A DNA stretch of 64,000 bases from Pseudomonas fluorescens (GTDB lineage Bacteria > Pseudomonadota > Gammaproteobacteria > Pseudomonadales > Pseudomonadaceae). The notes beneath the pieces were generated by a model. That model had not been told where the DNA came from. It searched no databases and worked only from the letters and a program-made list of their open reading frames with translations. The translations under genes were made by a program, and so were the position numbers. The stretch is taken from assembly GCF_018614655.1 (NCBI RefSeq), contig NZ_JAGGOG010000013.1, positions 186,001 to 250,000 of the forward strand, in the 5' to 3' direction. Each line of letters starts with the position of its first letter. Positions within the stretch are counted from its first letter, which is position 1. Shown here one piece after another: positions 36,140-44,976 of the stretch.

Positions 36140-36397
36140 ATGAGTACCGAAGACAAACGCGTTCGCGAATTCGCGTATCAGATCTGGGAGTCCGAAGGCA
36201 AACCCGAAGGGCAGGAAGCCCGTCATTGGGAGATGGCGCGCAAGCTGGCTGAGGCCGAGTCACTGACGCCAAGCAAGCCCAAAGCCGCCGCCAAACCCAA
36301 GACCAAGCCTAAACCTGCCGCCCCCGCGAAAGCTGCTTCGGTGGAAAAGCCCGCGGCCAAGCCCAAGCCCAAGGCTCCGCGCAAACCGGCGAGCTGA
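36140..36397 (+). CDS. DUF2934 protein with Lys/Pro/Ala-rich tail
   Basis: An 85-residue protein. Residues 5-40 (KRVREFAYQIWESEGKPEGQ then ARHWEMARKLAE) form the DUF2934 domain, a short helical motif common near glycogen and trehalose genes. The tail from about 45 is low-complexity K/P/A with repeated KPK and AAKPK units, as in nucleic-acid-binding or disordered linkers. The RBS GAGGAG is 8 bases upstream. It is the last gene of the glgA-treY run before a REP element. The molecular role is unknown. Confidence 0.88.
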   Translation: MSTEDKRVREFAYQIWESEGKPEGQEARHWEMARKLAEAESLTPSKPKAAAKPKTKPKPAAPAKAASVEKPAAKPKPKAPRKPAS

Positions 36398-36408
36398 TCA
36401 CTGTTCCT

Positions 36409-36508
36409 TGTAGGAGCGAGCTTGCTCGCGAAAAATTCAAGGGCACCGCGTGCGTCCTGAATGCTCGCGTTATCGTTAACGTCCTTCGCAAGCAAGCTCG
36501 CTCCTACA
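36409..36508. repeat. REP doublet between treY operon and glgX
   Basis: TGTAGGAGCGAGCTTGCTCG (from 36409) and its inverted copy ending at 36508 flank a 50-base spacer. This is the same core sequence found inside opmB at 59664-59764. It probably stabilises the upstream mRNA end or terminates it. Confidence 0.85.
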
Positions 36509-36567
36509 CCTGACCCAGCGTCAGCACGGCCCTCTTCGGCCTGAAAAAACCCTGCAGGAGCACCTAC

Positions 36568-38727
36568 ATGAGCAAACCCGACAAAGCCAAACCGACGCCT
36601 GATAATGAGCCGTCGCGGATTCGTGAAGGTTTGCCCTTCCCCCTCGGCGCAACCTGGGACGGTCTGGGGGTCAACTTCGCACTGTTCTCGGCCAATGCCA
36701 CCAAGGTTGAACTGTGTATTTTCGACGACAGTGGCGAGGTGGAGCTCGAACGCATCGAGCTGCCGGAATACACCGACGAAACCTTCCACGGCTACCTGCC
36801 CGACGCCCATCCCGGGCTGATCTACGGCTATCGCGTGTACGGACCCTACGACCCGGCGAATGGCCACCGCTTCAACCACAACAAATTGCTGATAGACCCC
36901 TATGCCAAGCAACTGGTGGGCGCGCTCAAATGGTCCGAAGCGCTGTTCGGCTACACCATCAGCCATCCCAACGCCGACCTCAGTTTTGACGAGCGCGACA
37001 GCGCACCCTTCGTCCCCAAGTGCAAGGTCATCGACCCGGCGCACACCTGGGGCAACGATCAACCGGTGCGCATGCCCTGGGACCGCACAATCATTTATGA
37101 GACCCACTTGCGCGGCATCACCATGCGTCATCCTTCGGTGCCCGAAGACGTGCGCGGGACCTGTGCCGGTCTGATGGTCGACGATGTGCTCAAACACATC
37201 CGCCAGTTGGGCGTGTCGTCGGTAGAGCTGCTGCCGATACACGCCTTCGTCAACGACCAGCACCTGCTGCAAAAAGGCATGACCAACTACTGGGGCTACA
37301 ACAGCATTGCCTTCTTCGCCCCTGACCCGCGCTACCTGGCCAGCGGCAAGATCGCCGAGTTCAAGGAAATGGTCGCGCACCTGCATGAAGCCAAGCTGGA
37401 AGTGATCCTCGACGTGGTCTACAACCACACCGCCGAAGGCAACGAACAAGGCCCGACGCTTTCCATGCGCGGCATCGACAACGCTTCGTACTACCGGCTG
37501 ATGCCCGATGACAAGCGCTTCTATATCAACGACTCCGGCACCGGCAACACCCTGGACCTGAGCCACCCCTGTGTGCTGCAGATGGTCACCGACTCCCTGC
37601 GTTACTGGGCGACGGAAATGCATGTCGATGGTTTCCGCTTCGACCTGGCAACCATTCTCGGCCGCTACCACAACGGTTTCGACGAGCGCCACAGCTTCCT
37701 CGTCGCCTGTCGCCAAGACCCGGTGCTGCGCCAGGTGAAGATGATTGCCGAACCTTGGGACATCGGCCCGGGTGGCTATCAAGTGGGCAACTTCCCACCC
37801 GGCTGGGTGGAGTGGAACGACCGCTTCCGCGACACCGTGCGGGCGTTCTGGAAAGGTGACGATGGCCAACTCGCAGACTTCGCCGGACGCATGACCGCCT
37901 CGGGCGAGATGTTCAACCACCGTGGACGTCGACCCTACAGCTCGGTGAACTTCATCACCGCCCACGACGGCTTCACCCTGCACGACCTGGTGTCTTACAA
38001 CGACAAACACAACGAGGCCAACGACGAGAACAACCAAGACGGCAGCAATAACAACCTGTCATGGAACCACGGCGTCGAAGGCCCTACCGACGATCCCGAC
38101 ATCAATGCCCTGCGTCTGCGCCAGATGCGCAACTTCTTCGCCACTCTGCTGCTGGCCCAGGGCACGCCGATGCTGGTGGCCGGCGACGAGTTCGCCCGTA
38201 CCCAACACGGCAACAACAATGCTTATTGCCAGGACAGTGAAATCGGTTGGGTCAACTGGGACCTGGACGAAGACGGCAAGGCCCTGCTCAAGTTCGTCAA
38301 ACGCCTGATCAAGCTGCGCCAAGCCTATCCGATCCTGCGTCGCGGGCGGTTCCTGGTGGGTGATTACAACGAAGACATCGGGGTCAAGGACGTGACTTGG
38401 CTGGCCCCCGATGGCAATGAAATGACCACCGAGCAATGGCAAGACAGCCACGGCCGTTGCCTGGGCATGTTGATGGATGGCCGCGCCCAGGAAACCGGCA
38501 TCCGCCGCCCAGGCGCTGACGCCACCTTGCTGCTGGTGGTCAACGCGCATCACGACACGGTCAATTTCCGTCTGCCACCGGTGCCGGATGGCGGCTTCTG
38601 GACGTGCATGATCGACACCAACCAGCCTGCTGTACACGGCCAGGAACGCTTCGATTTCGAGCACGAATATGCCGTCACCGCGCGCTCATTATTGTTGTTT
38701 GAACTGCAGCATGAGGACGAGGTGTGA
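36568..38727 (+). CDS. glgX: Glycogen debranching enzyme
   Basis: A GH13 isoamylase-type enzyme of 719 residues that cleaves alpha-1,6 branches of trimmed glycogen. The N-terminal CBM48 has LGATWDGLGVNFALFSANA (27-45). Catalytic Asp359 is in FRFDLATILGR and Glu395 in MIAEPWDIGPGGYQ; NFITAHDGFTLHDLVSYNDK marks the third conserved region. The RBS AGGAG precedes ATG 36568. It is separated from treY-DUF2934 by a REP element, so it may have its own promoter. The acyl-CoA-dehydrogenase-like gene starts 1 base after its stop, which ties glgX to the cassette downstream. Confidence 0.95.
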   Translation: MSKPDKAKPTPDNEPSRIREGLPFPLGATWDGLGVNFALFSANATKVELCIFDDSGEVELERIELPEYTDETFHGYLPDAHPGLIYGYRVYGPYDPANGHRFNHNKLLIDPYAKQLVGALKWSEALFGYTISHPNADLSFDERDSAPFVPKCKVIDPAHTWGNDQPVRMPWDRTIIYETHLRGITMRHPSVPEDVRGTCAGLMVDDVLKHIRQLGVSSVELLPIHAFVNDQHLLQKGMTNYWGYNSIAFFAPDPRYLASGKIAEFKEMVAHLHEAKLEVILDVVYNHTAEGNEQGPTLSMRGIDNASYYRLMPDDKRFYINDSGTGNTLDLSHPCVLQMVTDSLRYWATEMHVDGFRFDLATILGRYHNGFDERHSFLVACRQDPVLRQVKMIAEPWDIGPGGYQVGNFPPGWVEWNDRFRDTVRAFWKGDDGQLADFAGRMTASGEMFNHRGRRPYSSVNFITAHDGFTLHDLVSYNDKHNEANDENNQDGSNNNLSWNHGVEGPTDDPDINALRLRQMRNFFATLLLAQGTPMLVAGDEFARTQHGNNNAYCQDSEIGWVNWDLDEDGKALLKFVKRLIKLRQAYPILRRGRFLVGDYNEDIGVKDVTWLAPDGNEMTTEQWQDSHGRCLGMLMDGRAQETGIRRPGADATLLLVVNAHHDTVNFRLPPVPDGGFWTCMIDTNQPAVHGQERFDFEHEYAVTARSLLLFELQHEDEV

Positions 38728-38728
38728 G

Positions 38729-39727
38729 ATGGCCTTGCATCGATTTCTTCAAGGTAATCGCGGCTACCCGGATATCCAGGCGCTCGGTCAGGCTCTGAGG
38801 CATCTGGTGGAGGAAGGCCTTGATCAGTTGCCATTACCCGGTAGCGGTCAAACCCTGGAACGATTCAGTCAGTTGGCTCAAGTAGCGGGCCATGACTTGA
38901 GCCTGTGCAAGCTGTTTGAGGGGCATACCGACGCATTAGCGATCATTGCCGAACTCCACAGCCCACTGCCTCCGGTAGGCAGTACCTGGGGCATGTGGGC
39001 TGCCGAACCGCCCACGGCCCGGGTACAAGTGCGGCGTGACAGCCATCGCCTATTGCTCGAAGGCCGCAAGGCTTGGTGTTCCGGCGCAGCGGTAGTCAGC
39101 CATGGCTTGCTGACGGCCTGGGACGAAGAGGGTCGCCAGCAACTGGTGGCCGTGGACATGCACAGCCCTGGCGTTACCGTCACCCAAGAGGGGTGGCATG
39201 CCGTGGGCATGGCGGCCACCGGCAGTGTCGAGGTGCAATTCAAGGGTGTCATCGGGGTTGCCGTTGGTGGCCCGGGAGATTACCTCTCACGTCCGGGCTT
39301 CTGGCAAGGCGGAATCGGTATTGCAGCGTGCTGGTATGGCGCCGCGCAACGCCTGGGCGAGGCCCTGCGTGAGCACTGCGCACGACGTACTGAGCCGCAC
39401 GCGCTTGCCCATCTTGGCGCGGTTGACAGCGCCCTGCACGGCGCCGGCTGTGTCTTGCGTGACAGTGCCTTACAGATCGACCAGCAGCCCAAAGCCGATG
39501 CACGATTGCTGGCCCAACAAACTCGAGCCTGTATTGAAGAAGCTGTGGATCAGGTCATCCATCATGTCGGCCGCGCCCTGGGGGCAGGTCCTTACTGCAA
39601 GGATCCGCACTTCGCCCAGTTGATGGCCGACCTGCCGGTGTACCTGCGCCAAAGTCACGCCGAACGCGACCTGGCCGCCCTTGGCCAACTCGTCGCAGAC
39701 CAACCTACAGGGAGGTGGCAGTTATGA
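38729..39727 (+). CDS. Divergent acyl-CoA-dehydrogenase-like flavoprotein in the sugar cassette
   Basis: A 332-residue protein with the middle beta-domain of acyl-CoA dehydrogenases (STWGMWAAEPPTARVQVRRD; LLLEGRKAWCSGAAVVSHGL, about 92-135). It is about 50 residues shorter than true enzymes, with a reduced N-terminal helical domain. The catalytic-Glu motif ([12 protein letters not shown]) is not present. The C-terminal HAERDLAALGQL resembles the end of flavin-dependent monooxygenase members of the superfamily. It may therefore oxidise or oxygenate a non-CoA substrate. The start is 1 base after the glgX stop and its own stop overlaps the PIG-L start (ATGA). The precise reaction is unknown. Confidence 0.72.
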   Translation: MALHRFLQGNRGYPDIQALGQALRHLVEEGLDQLPLPGSGQTLERFSQLAQVAGHDLSLCKLFEGHTDALAIIAELHSPLPPVGSTWGMWAAEPPTARVQVRRDSHRLLLEGRKAWCSGAAVVSHGLLTAWDEEGRQQLVAVDMHSPGVTVTQEGWHAVGMAATGSVEVQFKGVIGVAVGGPGDYLSRPGFWQGGIGIAACWYGAAQRLGEALREHCARRTEPHALAHLGAVDSALHGAGCVLRDSALQIDQQPKADARLLAQQTRACIEEAVDQVIHHVGRALGAGPYCKDPHFAQLMADLPVYLRQSHAERDLAALGQLVADQPTGRWQL

Positions 39728-40482
39728 AAACCAACCCTATTGTCGGCCAGGGCACACCGTTGCACTTATGGCAAAGCTCAGCACACCTGACACAGTTACC
39801 CTGTATCGACATCGCCGAACTGGTGCCTGAAGGCAGTCGGGCCGTGATCGTTGCGCCACATCCTGACGATGAAGTGCTTGGCTGTGGCGGTCTGTTACAG
39901 GGCCTGGCGGCACTGGGGCGACCGTTGCAGCTGATTTCCGTGACTGACGGCAGTGCCAGCCACCCTGGCTCCCGTCGTTGGCCGGTACAGCGTTTGAGCG
40001 TGGTCCGCCCCCAGGAGTCGGCCCAGGCCCTGCATCGCCTGGGCCTGCCGTTGCATAGCCTGAAATGGTTGCGCGCCGGATTCAGCGACAGTCACGTGGC
40101 CGCCCAGGAAGATGAATTGCGTCAGTTCATCCAGCGTCACCTCAAGCCCACCGATGTGGTCCTCACCACCTGGCGTGAAGACGGTCACTGTGATCATGAG
40201 GCCGTCGGTCGGGCCAGTGCCGATGCCGCCCGGGCAGTAGGTGCGACATTGCTTGAACTGCCCGTATGGACCTGGCATTGGGCAACCCCCGAGGACAGCC
40301 AGATTCCCTGGTACCGCGCGCGCAAAATCCCCCTCACTACCGACGTCGTGGCGCGCAAACGGCACGCCATTCATGCCTTCGCCAGCCAACTGGAAGGTGA
40401 CCCGCAGATCGGCCTGCCGCCGGTACTGGCACCGTATGTGCTGGAGCGCCTGCTGCAACCCTTTGAGGTGGTGTTCGTATGA
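39724..40482 (+). CDS. PIG-L family N-deacetylase
   Basis: A 252-residue zinc-dependent deacetylase of the PIG-L/MshB/BshB family, which removes the N-acetyl group from GlcNAc-containing conjugates. The metal and catalytic motif is intact: PHPDDE with His46, Asp48 (general base) and Asp49; the third metal ligand is His158 in CDHEAVG. RPLQLISVTDGSASHPGS and RLSVVRPQESAQAL are typical. ATG 39724 overlaps the preceding stop, with a strong AGGGAGGTGG RBS. Coupled to the methyltransferase by another ATGA overlap. It is highly similar to the paralogue at 41939-42700. Confidence 0.88.
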   Translation: MKTNPIVGQGTPLHLWQSSAHLTQLPCIDIAELVPEGSRAVIVAPHPDDEVLGCGGLLQGLAALGRPLQLISVTDGSASHPGSRRWPVQRLSVVRPQESAQALHRLGLPLHSLKWLRAGFSDSHVAAQEDELRQFIQRHLKPTDVVLTTWREDGHCDHEAVGRASADAARAVGATLLELPVWTWHWATPEDSQIPWYRARKIPLTTDVVARKRHAIHAFASQLEGDPQIGLPPVLAPYVLERLLQPFEVVFV

Positions 40483-41078
40483 GTGTCACAACACCCTACT
40501 TTGACCAACTGTTTGCCAAAAACGATGATCCCTGGGCATTTCGCCAGCGCTGGTACGAACGCCGTAAACGGGCGCTGACCCTCGCGGTGTTGACACGGCC
40601 ACACTACGCCTCGATCTTTGAACCGGGCTGCGCCAATGGAGAGTTAAGCGCTGAACTGGCGCCGCGCTGTGACCGTCTGCTGTGCTGCGACACCTCGATG
40701 GCGGCAGTGATCCTGGCGCGCAAGCGCCTGACGGAGTTTTCCCATACCGAGGTGCAACAACGCCGCTTGCCGCAACAATGGCCCGCGCAGGCGTTCGAGC
40801 TGATCGTGCTCAGTGAGCTTTGTTATTACCTGGATCGTGATGACCTGTGCAGCCTGATCGATTCTGCCCTCGCCTCCTTGACCCCGAAGGGACAAATCCT
40901 TGCCTGCCACTGGCGGCCAGCCATCGAGGGCTGCCCGCAGACGGCCGAACAGGTGCATGAACTTCTACAGGCACGGCTGGACATGCCACGCCTGATCCAT
41001 CACCACGACAGTGATGTGCTGCTCGACCTGTGGTGCCATGACGAAACTTCGGTCGCCCAGTTGGAGGGACTGCGATGA
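40479..41078 (+). CDS. NodS-like class I SAM-dependent methyltransferase
   Basis: A 199-residue methyltransferase. YFDQLFAKNDDPWAFRQRWY at the N-terminus and motif I FEPGCANGELS (47-57) are the pattern of the NodS family, whose rhizobial founder N-methylates the deacetylated amino group of chitooligosaccharides during Nod-factor synthesis. The post-motif Asp (CCDTSMAAVILARKRL) and LIVLSELCYYLDRDDL complete the fold. It sits between a PIG-L deacetylase and a glycosyltransferase with ATGA overlaps on both sides, so methylation of a freed sugar amine is a reasonable inference. The real substrate is unknown. Confidence 0.83.
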   Translation: MSVTTPYFDQLFAKNDDPWAFRQRWYERRKRALTLAVLTRPHYASIFEPGCANGELSAELAPRCDRLLCCDTSMAAVILARKRLTEFSHTEVQQRRLPQQWPAQAFELIVLSELCYYLDRDDLCSLIDSALASLTPKGQILACHWRPAIEGCPQTAEQVHELLQARLDMPRLIHHHDSDVLLDLWCHDETSVAQLEGLR

Positions 41079-41734
41079 TCGGCATTTTGATACCGGTGCA
41101 TAACGAAGAGGCGCTGTTGGGAGAATGTCTGAAGGCCGCCATGGTGGCCGCCAGTCATCCGGGGTTGCTGGGGGAAGAGGTACAGATTCTGGTAGTGCTC
41201 GACAGCTGCAGCGATGGCAGTGCCGCTATCGCCCAGGCGTTCGAAGTGCACAGTCTGGAAGTGCAGGCGCGCAATGTCGGTCATGTACGCGGTGTGGGAG
41301 CCCGGTATTTGCTCAATAACGGCGCCCGCTGGATTTCCTGCACGGACGCCGATAGTCGAGTCGCCCCGGACTGGCTGGTAGCGCAACTGGCCCTTGGGGT
41401 GGATGCCGTGTGCGGTACCGTGACAGTAGATGCCTGGAGCGAAGGGTTCGATTCGCTCGCGCAAATCCGCTATCACCAGGGCTATGAGGCCCGCGAGGGG
41501 CATCGGCATATTCATGGGGCCAACCTCGGTGTCAGCGCCGGCGCCTACGTGCGAGCCGGCGGGTTCGAGCCACTGGCCTGTCATGAAGATGTGCAGCTTG
41601 TACTTCAGCTGGAGCGCTGCGGCGCGTCCATAGCCTGGAGCCATCGGCCCCAGGTGATTACCAGCGCCCGCCTGGACTGTCGAGCCAAGGGCGGGTTTGG
41701 CGACTATTTGAAGAGCCTGATGCAGGCCTCGTAA
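41075..41734 (+). CDS. GT2 family glycosyltransferase
   Basis: A compact 219-residue GT-A fold transferase. IGILIPVHNEEALLGECL at the start and VVLDSCSDGS (41-50) bind the nucleotide sugar; the DXD metal motif is Asp91-Ala-Asp93 in SCTDADSRVAPDW. CHEDVQLVLQLE near 170 supplies the acceptor-side ED base. There is no membrane segment, unlike NodC or hyaluronan synthases, so it probably adds one sugar to a soluble or peripheral acceptor. It is the last gene of the coupled cassette (ATGA overlap with the methyltransferase). A 204-base gap follows before the second PIG-L gene. Confidence 0.87.
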   Translation: MIGILIPVHNEEALLGECLKAAMVAASHPGLLGEEVQILVVLDSCSDGSAAIAQAFEVHSLEVQARNVGHVRGVGARYLLNNGARWISCTDADSRVAPDWLVAQLALGVDAVCGTVTVDAWSEGFDSLAQIRYHQGYEAREGHRHIHGANLGVSAGAYVRAGGFEPLACHEDVQLVLQLERCGASIAWSHRPQVITSARLDCRAKGGFGDYLKSLMQAS

Positions 41735-41938
41735 AAAAATAGCGGGATTCATCGCCGTAAACGCGACGAATCATTGACTATGATCAATACTCTTCGTACG
41801 GCAATCCAAGGTTGGAGCGCCTGCGCGGTGCGAAGGTCAGGTTCATGGTTTCTGCGAATCCGGTTCTCGCACTACCAAAAAGAGTCGTCCCGTCAACGGG
41901 GTACGACCAGGCACTACCAGGACAAGGACGTGATACTC
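41735..41938. other. Gap between the cassette and the second PIG-L gene
   Basis: A 204-base region. An in-frame extension of the second PIG-L gene into it (from 41774) is not conserved in style and lacks an RBS, so it is judged non-coding. A partial inverted repeat (GATTC/GAATC, about 41745-41773) lies just after the glycosyltransferase stop. A separate promoter for the PIG-L paralogue is plausible. Confidence 0.35.
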
Positions 41939-42700
41939 ATGAAGCCCGCCCACTTGATTGAAGGCCGCCGTGGCCCTGCTCAAATCTGGAACAGTGCGCC
42001 GCAACTGGCGCAGATCCCCGCTATCAGCCCAACCACCCTGGTGCCCCCCGGTGCGCGTGTGGTGGTCATTGCCCCGCACCCCGGCGATGAAGTAGTGGCC
42101 TGTGGCGGTTTACTGCAATTGCTGAGCACCCTCGATTATTCCCTGCAACTGATCTCCGTGACCGACGGCAGTGCCAGCCATCCGGGTTCCAACGTCTGGC
42201 CAGCCAAGCGCTTAAGTGTGGTTCGCCCCCAGGAAAGCGCCGAGGCGCTGCGCCGCCTGGGCGTGCCTCTGCACAGCCTGAAGTGGATTCGCGGTAGTTT
42301 TACCGATAGCGCGCTGCAGGCTCGGGAGCAGCAACTGAGCCAATTCATTGCCCGCTACCTGCAGCCCGGTGACGTGGTGTTCACCACCTGGCGCTCTGAT
42401 GGCAACGATGATCACGACGCCGTCGGCCGCGCCGCCGCCAAGGCTTGCCTGCTGGTGGGCGCACGTCTGCACGAGCTGCCGGTCTGGGCCTGGCATTGGC
42501 CCGCCCGTGAAGCCATCAACATTCCCTGGCGACAGGCGCGCAAGATTCGCCTCGACACCTGGAGCGTCGCTCGCAAGCTGCACGCTGCCCACGCGTATGC
42601 CAGCCAATTGGTGGGTGACCCGGAAATCGGCCTGCCCCCCATGATGGCGCAGGTGCTGCTGGAGCGGATGCGAGAGCCGTATGAGGTTGTGTTTTTGTAG
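41939..42700 (+). CDS. PIG-L-like paralogue with altered active site (HPGDE)
   Basis: A 253-residue paralogue of the deacetylase at 39724-40482, alike over its full length (LQLISVTDGSASHPGS; RLSVVRPQES; LPVWAWHW). The motif reads PHPGDE: the codon is GGC, so the residue equivalent to MshB Asp15, the general base, is Gly49, while His47, Asp50 and His159 (DDHDAVG) that bind zinc remain. It therefore probably binds metal but has poor or altered hydrolytic activity. ATG 41939 was chosen because the protein then aligns end to end with its paralogue; AAGGA lies somewhat far upstream. It converges on glgB. Confidence 0.82.
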   Translation: MKPAHLIEGRRGPAQIWNSAPQLAQIPAISPTTLVPPGARVVVIAPHPGDEVVACGGLLQLLSTLDYSLQLISVTDGSASHPGSNVWPAKRLSVVRPQESAEALRRLGVPLHSLKWIRGSFTDSALQAREQQLSQFIARYLQPGDVVFTTWRSDGNDDHDAVGRAAAKACLLVGARLHELPVWAWHWPAREAINIPWRQARKIRLDTWSVARKLHAAHAYASQLVGDPEIGLPPMMAQVLLERMREPYEVVFL

Positions 42701-42705
42701 CCAGT

Positions 42706-42738
42706 GCCCCCCATCCAACGCCCGCGCTGGATGGGGGC
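42706..42738. terminator. Bidirectional hairpin between PIG-L paralogue and glgB
   Basis: GCCCCC(C)ATCCA and TGGATGGGGGC form an 11-base-pair stem with a one-base bulge. It sits in the 44-base space between the convergent stops (42700 and 42745). No U-tract, but the position and stability suit a shared terminator. Confidence 0.65.
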
Positions 42739-42744
42739 TCCACT

Positions 42745-44976
42745 TCAGCCCTGCGGCCGTAGAATCAATACCCCCAGCGGCGGCAGGTTCAGCGACAGCG
42801 ATACCGGCTGCCCATGCCGTGGCTCATCCTCGGTAAGCACCCCGCCACCGTTGCCATAGTTGGACCCGGCATAGGTATCGGCATCGCTATTGATCGCCTC
42901 GCTCCACTGCCCGGCAAACGGCACGCCGACCTTGTAACCCTCACGTGGCACCGGTGTGAAGTTAGCGACCACCAGCACCGGCCTGCCCTCCTTGCTCCAG
43001 CGCAGCCAGGCGTAGACGCTGTTGATCGCGTCATCGCCGATCAGCCACTGGAAGCCCTGAGGCGCATCGTCCTGATCGTGCAGCGCGGGTTCTTCGCGGT
43101 ACAGGCGATTGAGGTCGCCCACCAGTTTTTGCACGCCCCGGTGCTCCGGGTATTGCAGCAGGTACCAATCGAGCTGCTGATCGTGGTTCCACTCACGCCA
43201 TTGGCCAAATTCGCAGCCCATGAACAACAGCTTCTTGCCAGGATGCATCCACATGAAACTCAGGTACGCCCGCAGGTTGGCGAATTTCTGCCAGCGATCG
43301 CCGGGCATCTTGTCGATCAACGAGTGTTTGCCGTGAACCACTTCATCGTGGGAAATCGGCAGGATAAAACGCTCGGACCAGGCGTAGACCAGGCCGAAGC
43401 TCAGCTCATTGTGGTGATGGGCGCGGTAGACCGGATCCTGCTGGATGTAGTGCAGCGAATCGTGCATCCAGCCCATGTTCCACTTGTAGTTGAACCCCAG
43501 CCCGCCTTGTTGGGTACTTTGGCTGACCCCGGGCCATGCCGTGGACTCTTCGGCAATCACCAGCGCACCGGGGGCCTCGAGGGCTACCACGTCATTCAGA
43601 TGACGCAGGAAGTCGATGGCCTCCAGGTTCTCCCTGCCGCCATGGCGGTTCGGCACCCATTCACCGGCCTTGCGTGAATAGTCGCGGTACAACATCGACG
43701 CCACGGCATCCACCCGCAGGCCATCGATATGGAAATGCTTGAGCCAGTGCAGCGCCGAAGCCAGCATGAAACCGTGGACTTCCGTGCGCCCCAGGTTGTA
43801 GATCAGCGTGTCCCAATCCTGGTGAAAACCTTCCAGCGGGTTGCCATATTCATACAGCGCGGTGCCGTCAAATTGCGCCAGGCCGTGAGTGTCGGTGGGG
43901 AAATGCGCGGGCACCCAATCCAGAATCACGCCGATATCTGCCTGATGACAGGCGTTGACGAAGAATGCGAAATCCTCCGGCGAGCCGAAGCGCGCACTGG
44001 GGGCGAATTGTGAAAGCGCCTGATACCCCCAGGAACCGCCGAAGGGGTGCTCCATGATCGGCATCAGCTCGATATGGGTAAACCCCAGCTGCTGCACATA
44101 AGGAATCAACCGTTCTGCCAACTCGCGCCAGGTGTACTGGCGCAAGACTTCACCGACTTCATCCAGCTCACACTGCCAGGAGCCGGCATGCAATTCGTAG
44201 ATAGACAAGGGGGCGCTGGGCTTTTGCCGTTCGCTGCGCGCTTGCATCCAGGCGTGGTCCTGCCAGTCCACTTGCAAGGGTGAGGCGACTTTTGACGCGG
44301 TGTCCGGCGGCAACTGGGTGGCCAGGGCCACCGGGTCGGCCTTGAGCGGCAAGATGCCACTCGCCCCAAGCACTTCGTATTTATACGCCGCGCCGGGTTG
44401 CAGGCGCGGGATGAAAATCTCCCAGACGCCGGCCGGATGACGTAACCGCATCGGGTGTCGACGCCCGTCCCAGATATTGAAATCCCCGACCACCGAAACC
44501 CGCTTGGCATTCGGCGCCCACACCGCAAAGCGCACGCCCTGGATACCGTCGACGCTCATCACTTGGGCGCCGAGGCAGCTGCTCAAGTCACGGTGGTTGC
44601 CTTCGGCAAACAAATACAGGTCCATCTCCCCGAGCAACTGGCCGAAGCTGTAGGGATCTTCGGTGACCTGTTCGCCGCCGGCCCATTGGATCTTCAACAA
44701 ATAGCCTTGGCGCGTGGCAAAGTGGCCGACAAACAGTCCGGGTATGTGCGTCGCATCCAGGTTGCCGATCTGTTCGCCACTGTCTTGCGCCAGTACCTGA
44801 ACACTCAAGGCATCGGGCAAGTAGGCGCGGATAAACTGACCGCCCACCCCGTCATCGTGAGGGCCAAGTATCGAGAATGGGTCCTGATGTTCGGCCCGTA
44901 CCAACGCTTCGATATCCTTCGAGGCAGGCATCACCGTCAGCTTGGATTGCCGCGGTTCTTTGTGTGTAAAGGTCAT
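42745..44976 (-). CDS. glgB: 1,4-alpha-glucan branching enzyme
   Basis: A GH13 enzyme of 743 residues that makes alpha-1,6 branches in glucan. The N-terminus matches GlgB ([20 protein letters not shown], 24-43). A CBM48 follows ([20 protein letters not shown], 148-167). Catalytic nucleophile Asp423 is in [15 protein letters not shown], and the acid/base Glu476 is in [27 protein letters not shown] marks the third conserved region. ATG 44976 overlaps the treS-maltokinase stop (ATGA). In the GlgE pathway it branches the linear maltooligomers made by GlgE. Last gene of the glgE-treS-glgB run. Confidence 0.96.
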   Translation of the reverse strand: MTFTHKEPRQSKLTVMPASKDIEALVRAEHQDPFSILGPHDDGVGGQFIRAYLPDALSVQVLAQDSGEQIGNLDATHIPGLFVGHFATRQGYLLKIQWAGGEQVTEDPYSFGQLLGEMDLYLFAEGNHRDLSSCLGAQVMSVDGIQGVRFAVWAPNAKRVSVVGDFNIWDGRRHPMRLRHPAGVWEIFIPRLQPGAAYKYEVLGASGILPLKADPVALATQLPPDTASKVASPLQVDWQDHAWMQARSERQKPSAPLSIYELHAGSWQCELDEVGEVLRQYTWRELAERLIPYVQQLGFTHIELMPIMEHPFGGSWGYQALSQFAPSARFGSPEDFAFFVNACHQADIGVILDWVPAHFPTDTHGLAQFDGTALYEYGNPLEGFHQDWDTLIYNLGRTEVHGFMLASALHWLKHFHIDGLRVDAVASMLYRDYSRKAGEWVPNRHGGRENLEAIDFLRHLNDVVALEAPGALVIAEESTAWPGVSQSTQQGGLGFNYKWNMGWMHDSLHYIQQDPVYRAHHHNELSFGLVYAWSERFILPISHDEVVHGKHSLIDKMPGDRWQKFANLRAYLSFMWMHPGKKLLFMGCEFGQWREWNHDQQLDWYLLQYPEHRGVQKLVGDLNRLYREEPALHDQDDAPQGFQWLIGDDAINSVYAWLRWSKEGRPVLVVANFTPVPREGYKVGVPFAGQWSEAINSDADTYAGSNYGNGGGVLTEDEPRHGQPVSLSLNLPPLGVLILRPQG

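Noticed and set aside
36409..36508. CRISPR-like repeat arrangement
   Set aside because: Only two inverted arms, no direct repeats with unique spacers; it matches REP architecture.
36223..38037. 604-codon open frame on the minus strand opposite glgX
   Set aside because: Val/His/Gly-rich antisense shadow; glgX on the plus strand has all catalytic motifs.
41774..41938. 55-codon N-terminal extension of the second PIG-L protein
   Set aside because: The paralogue starts at the equivalent of 41939; the extension is Arg/Ser-rich with no RBS.
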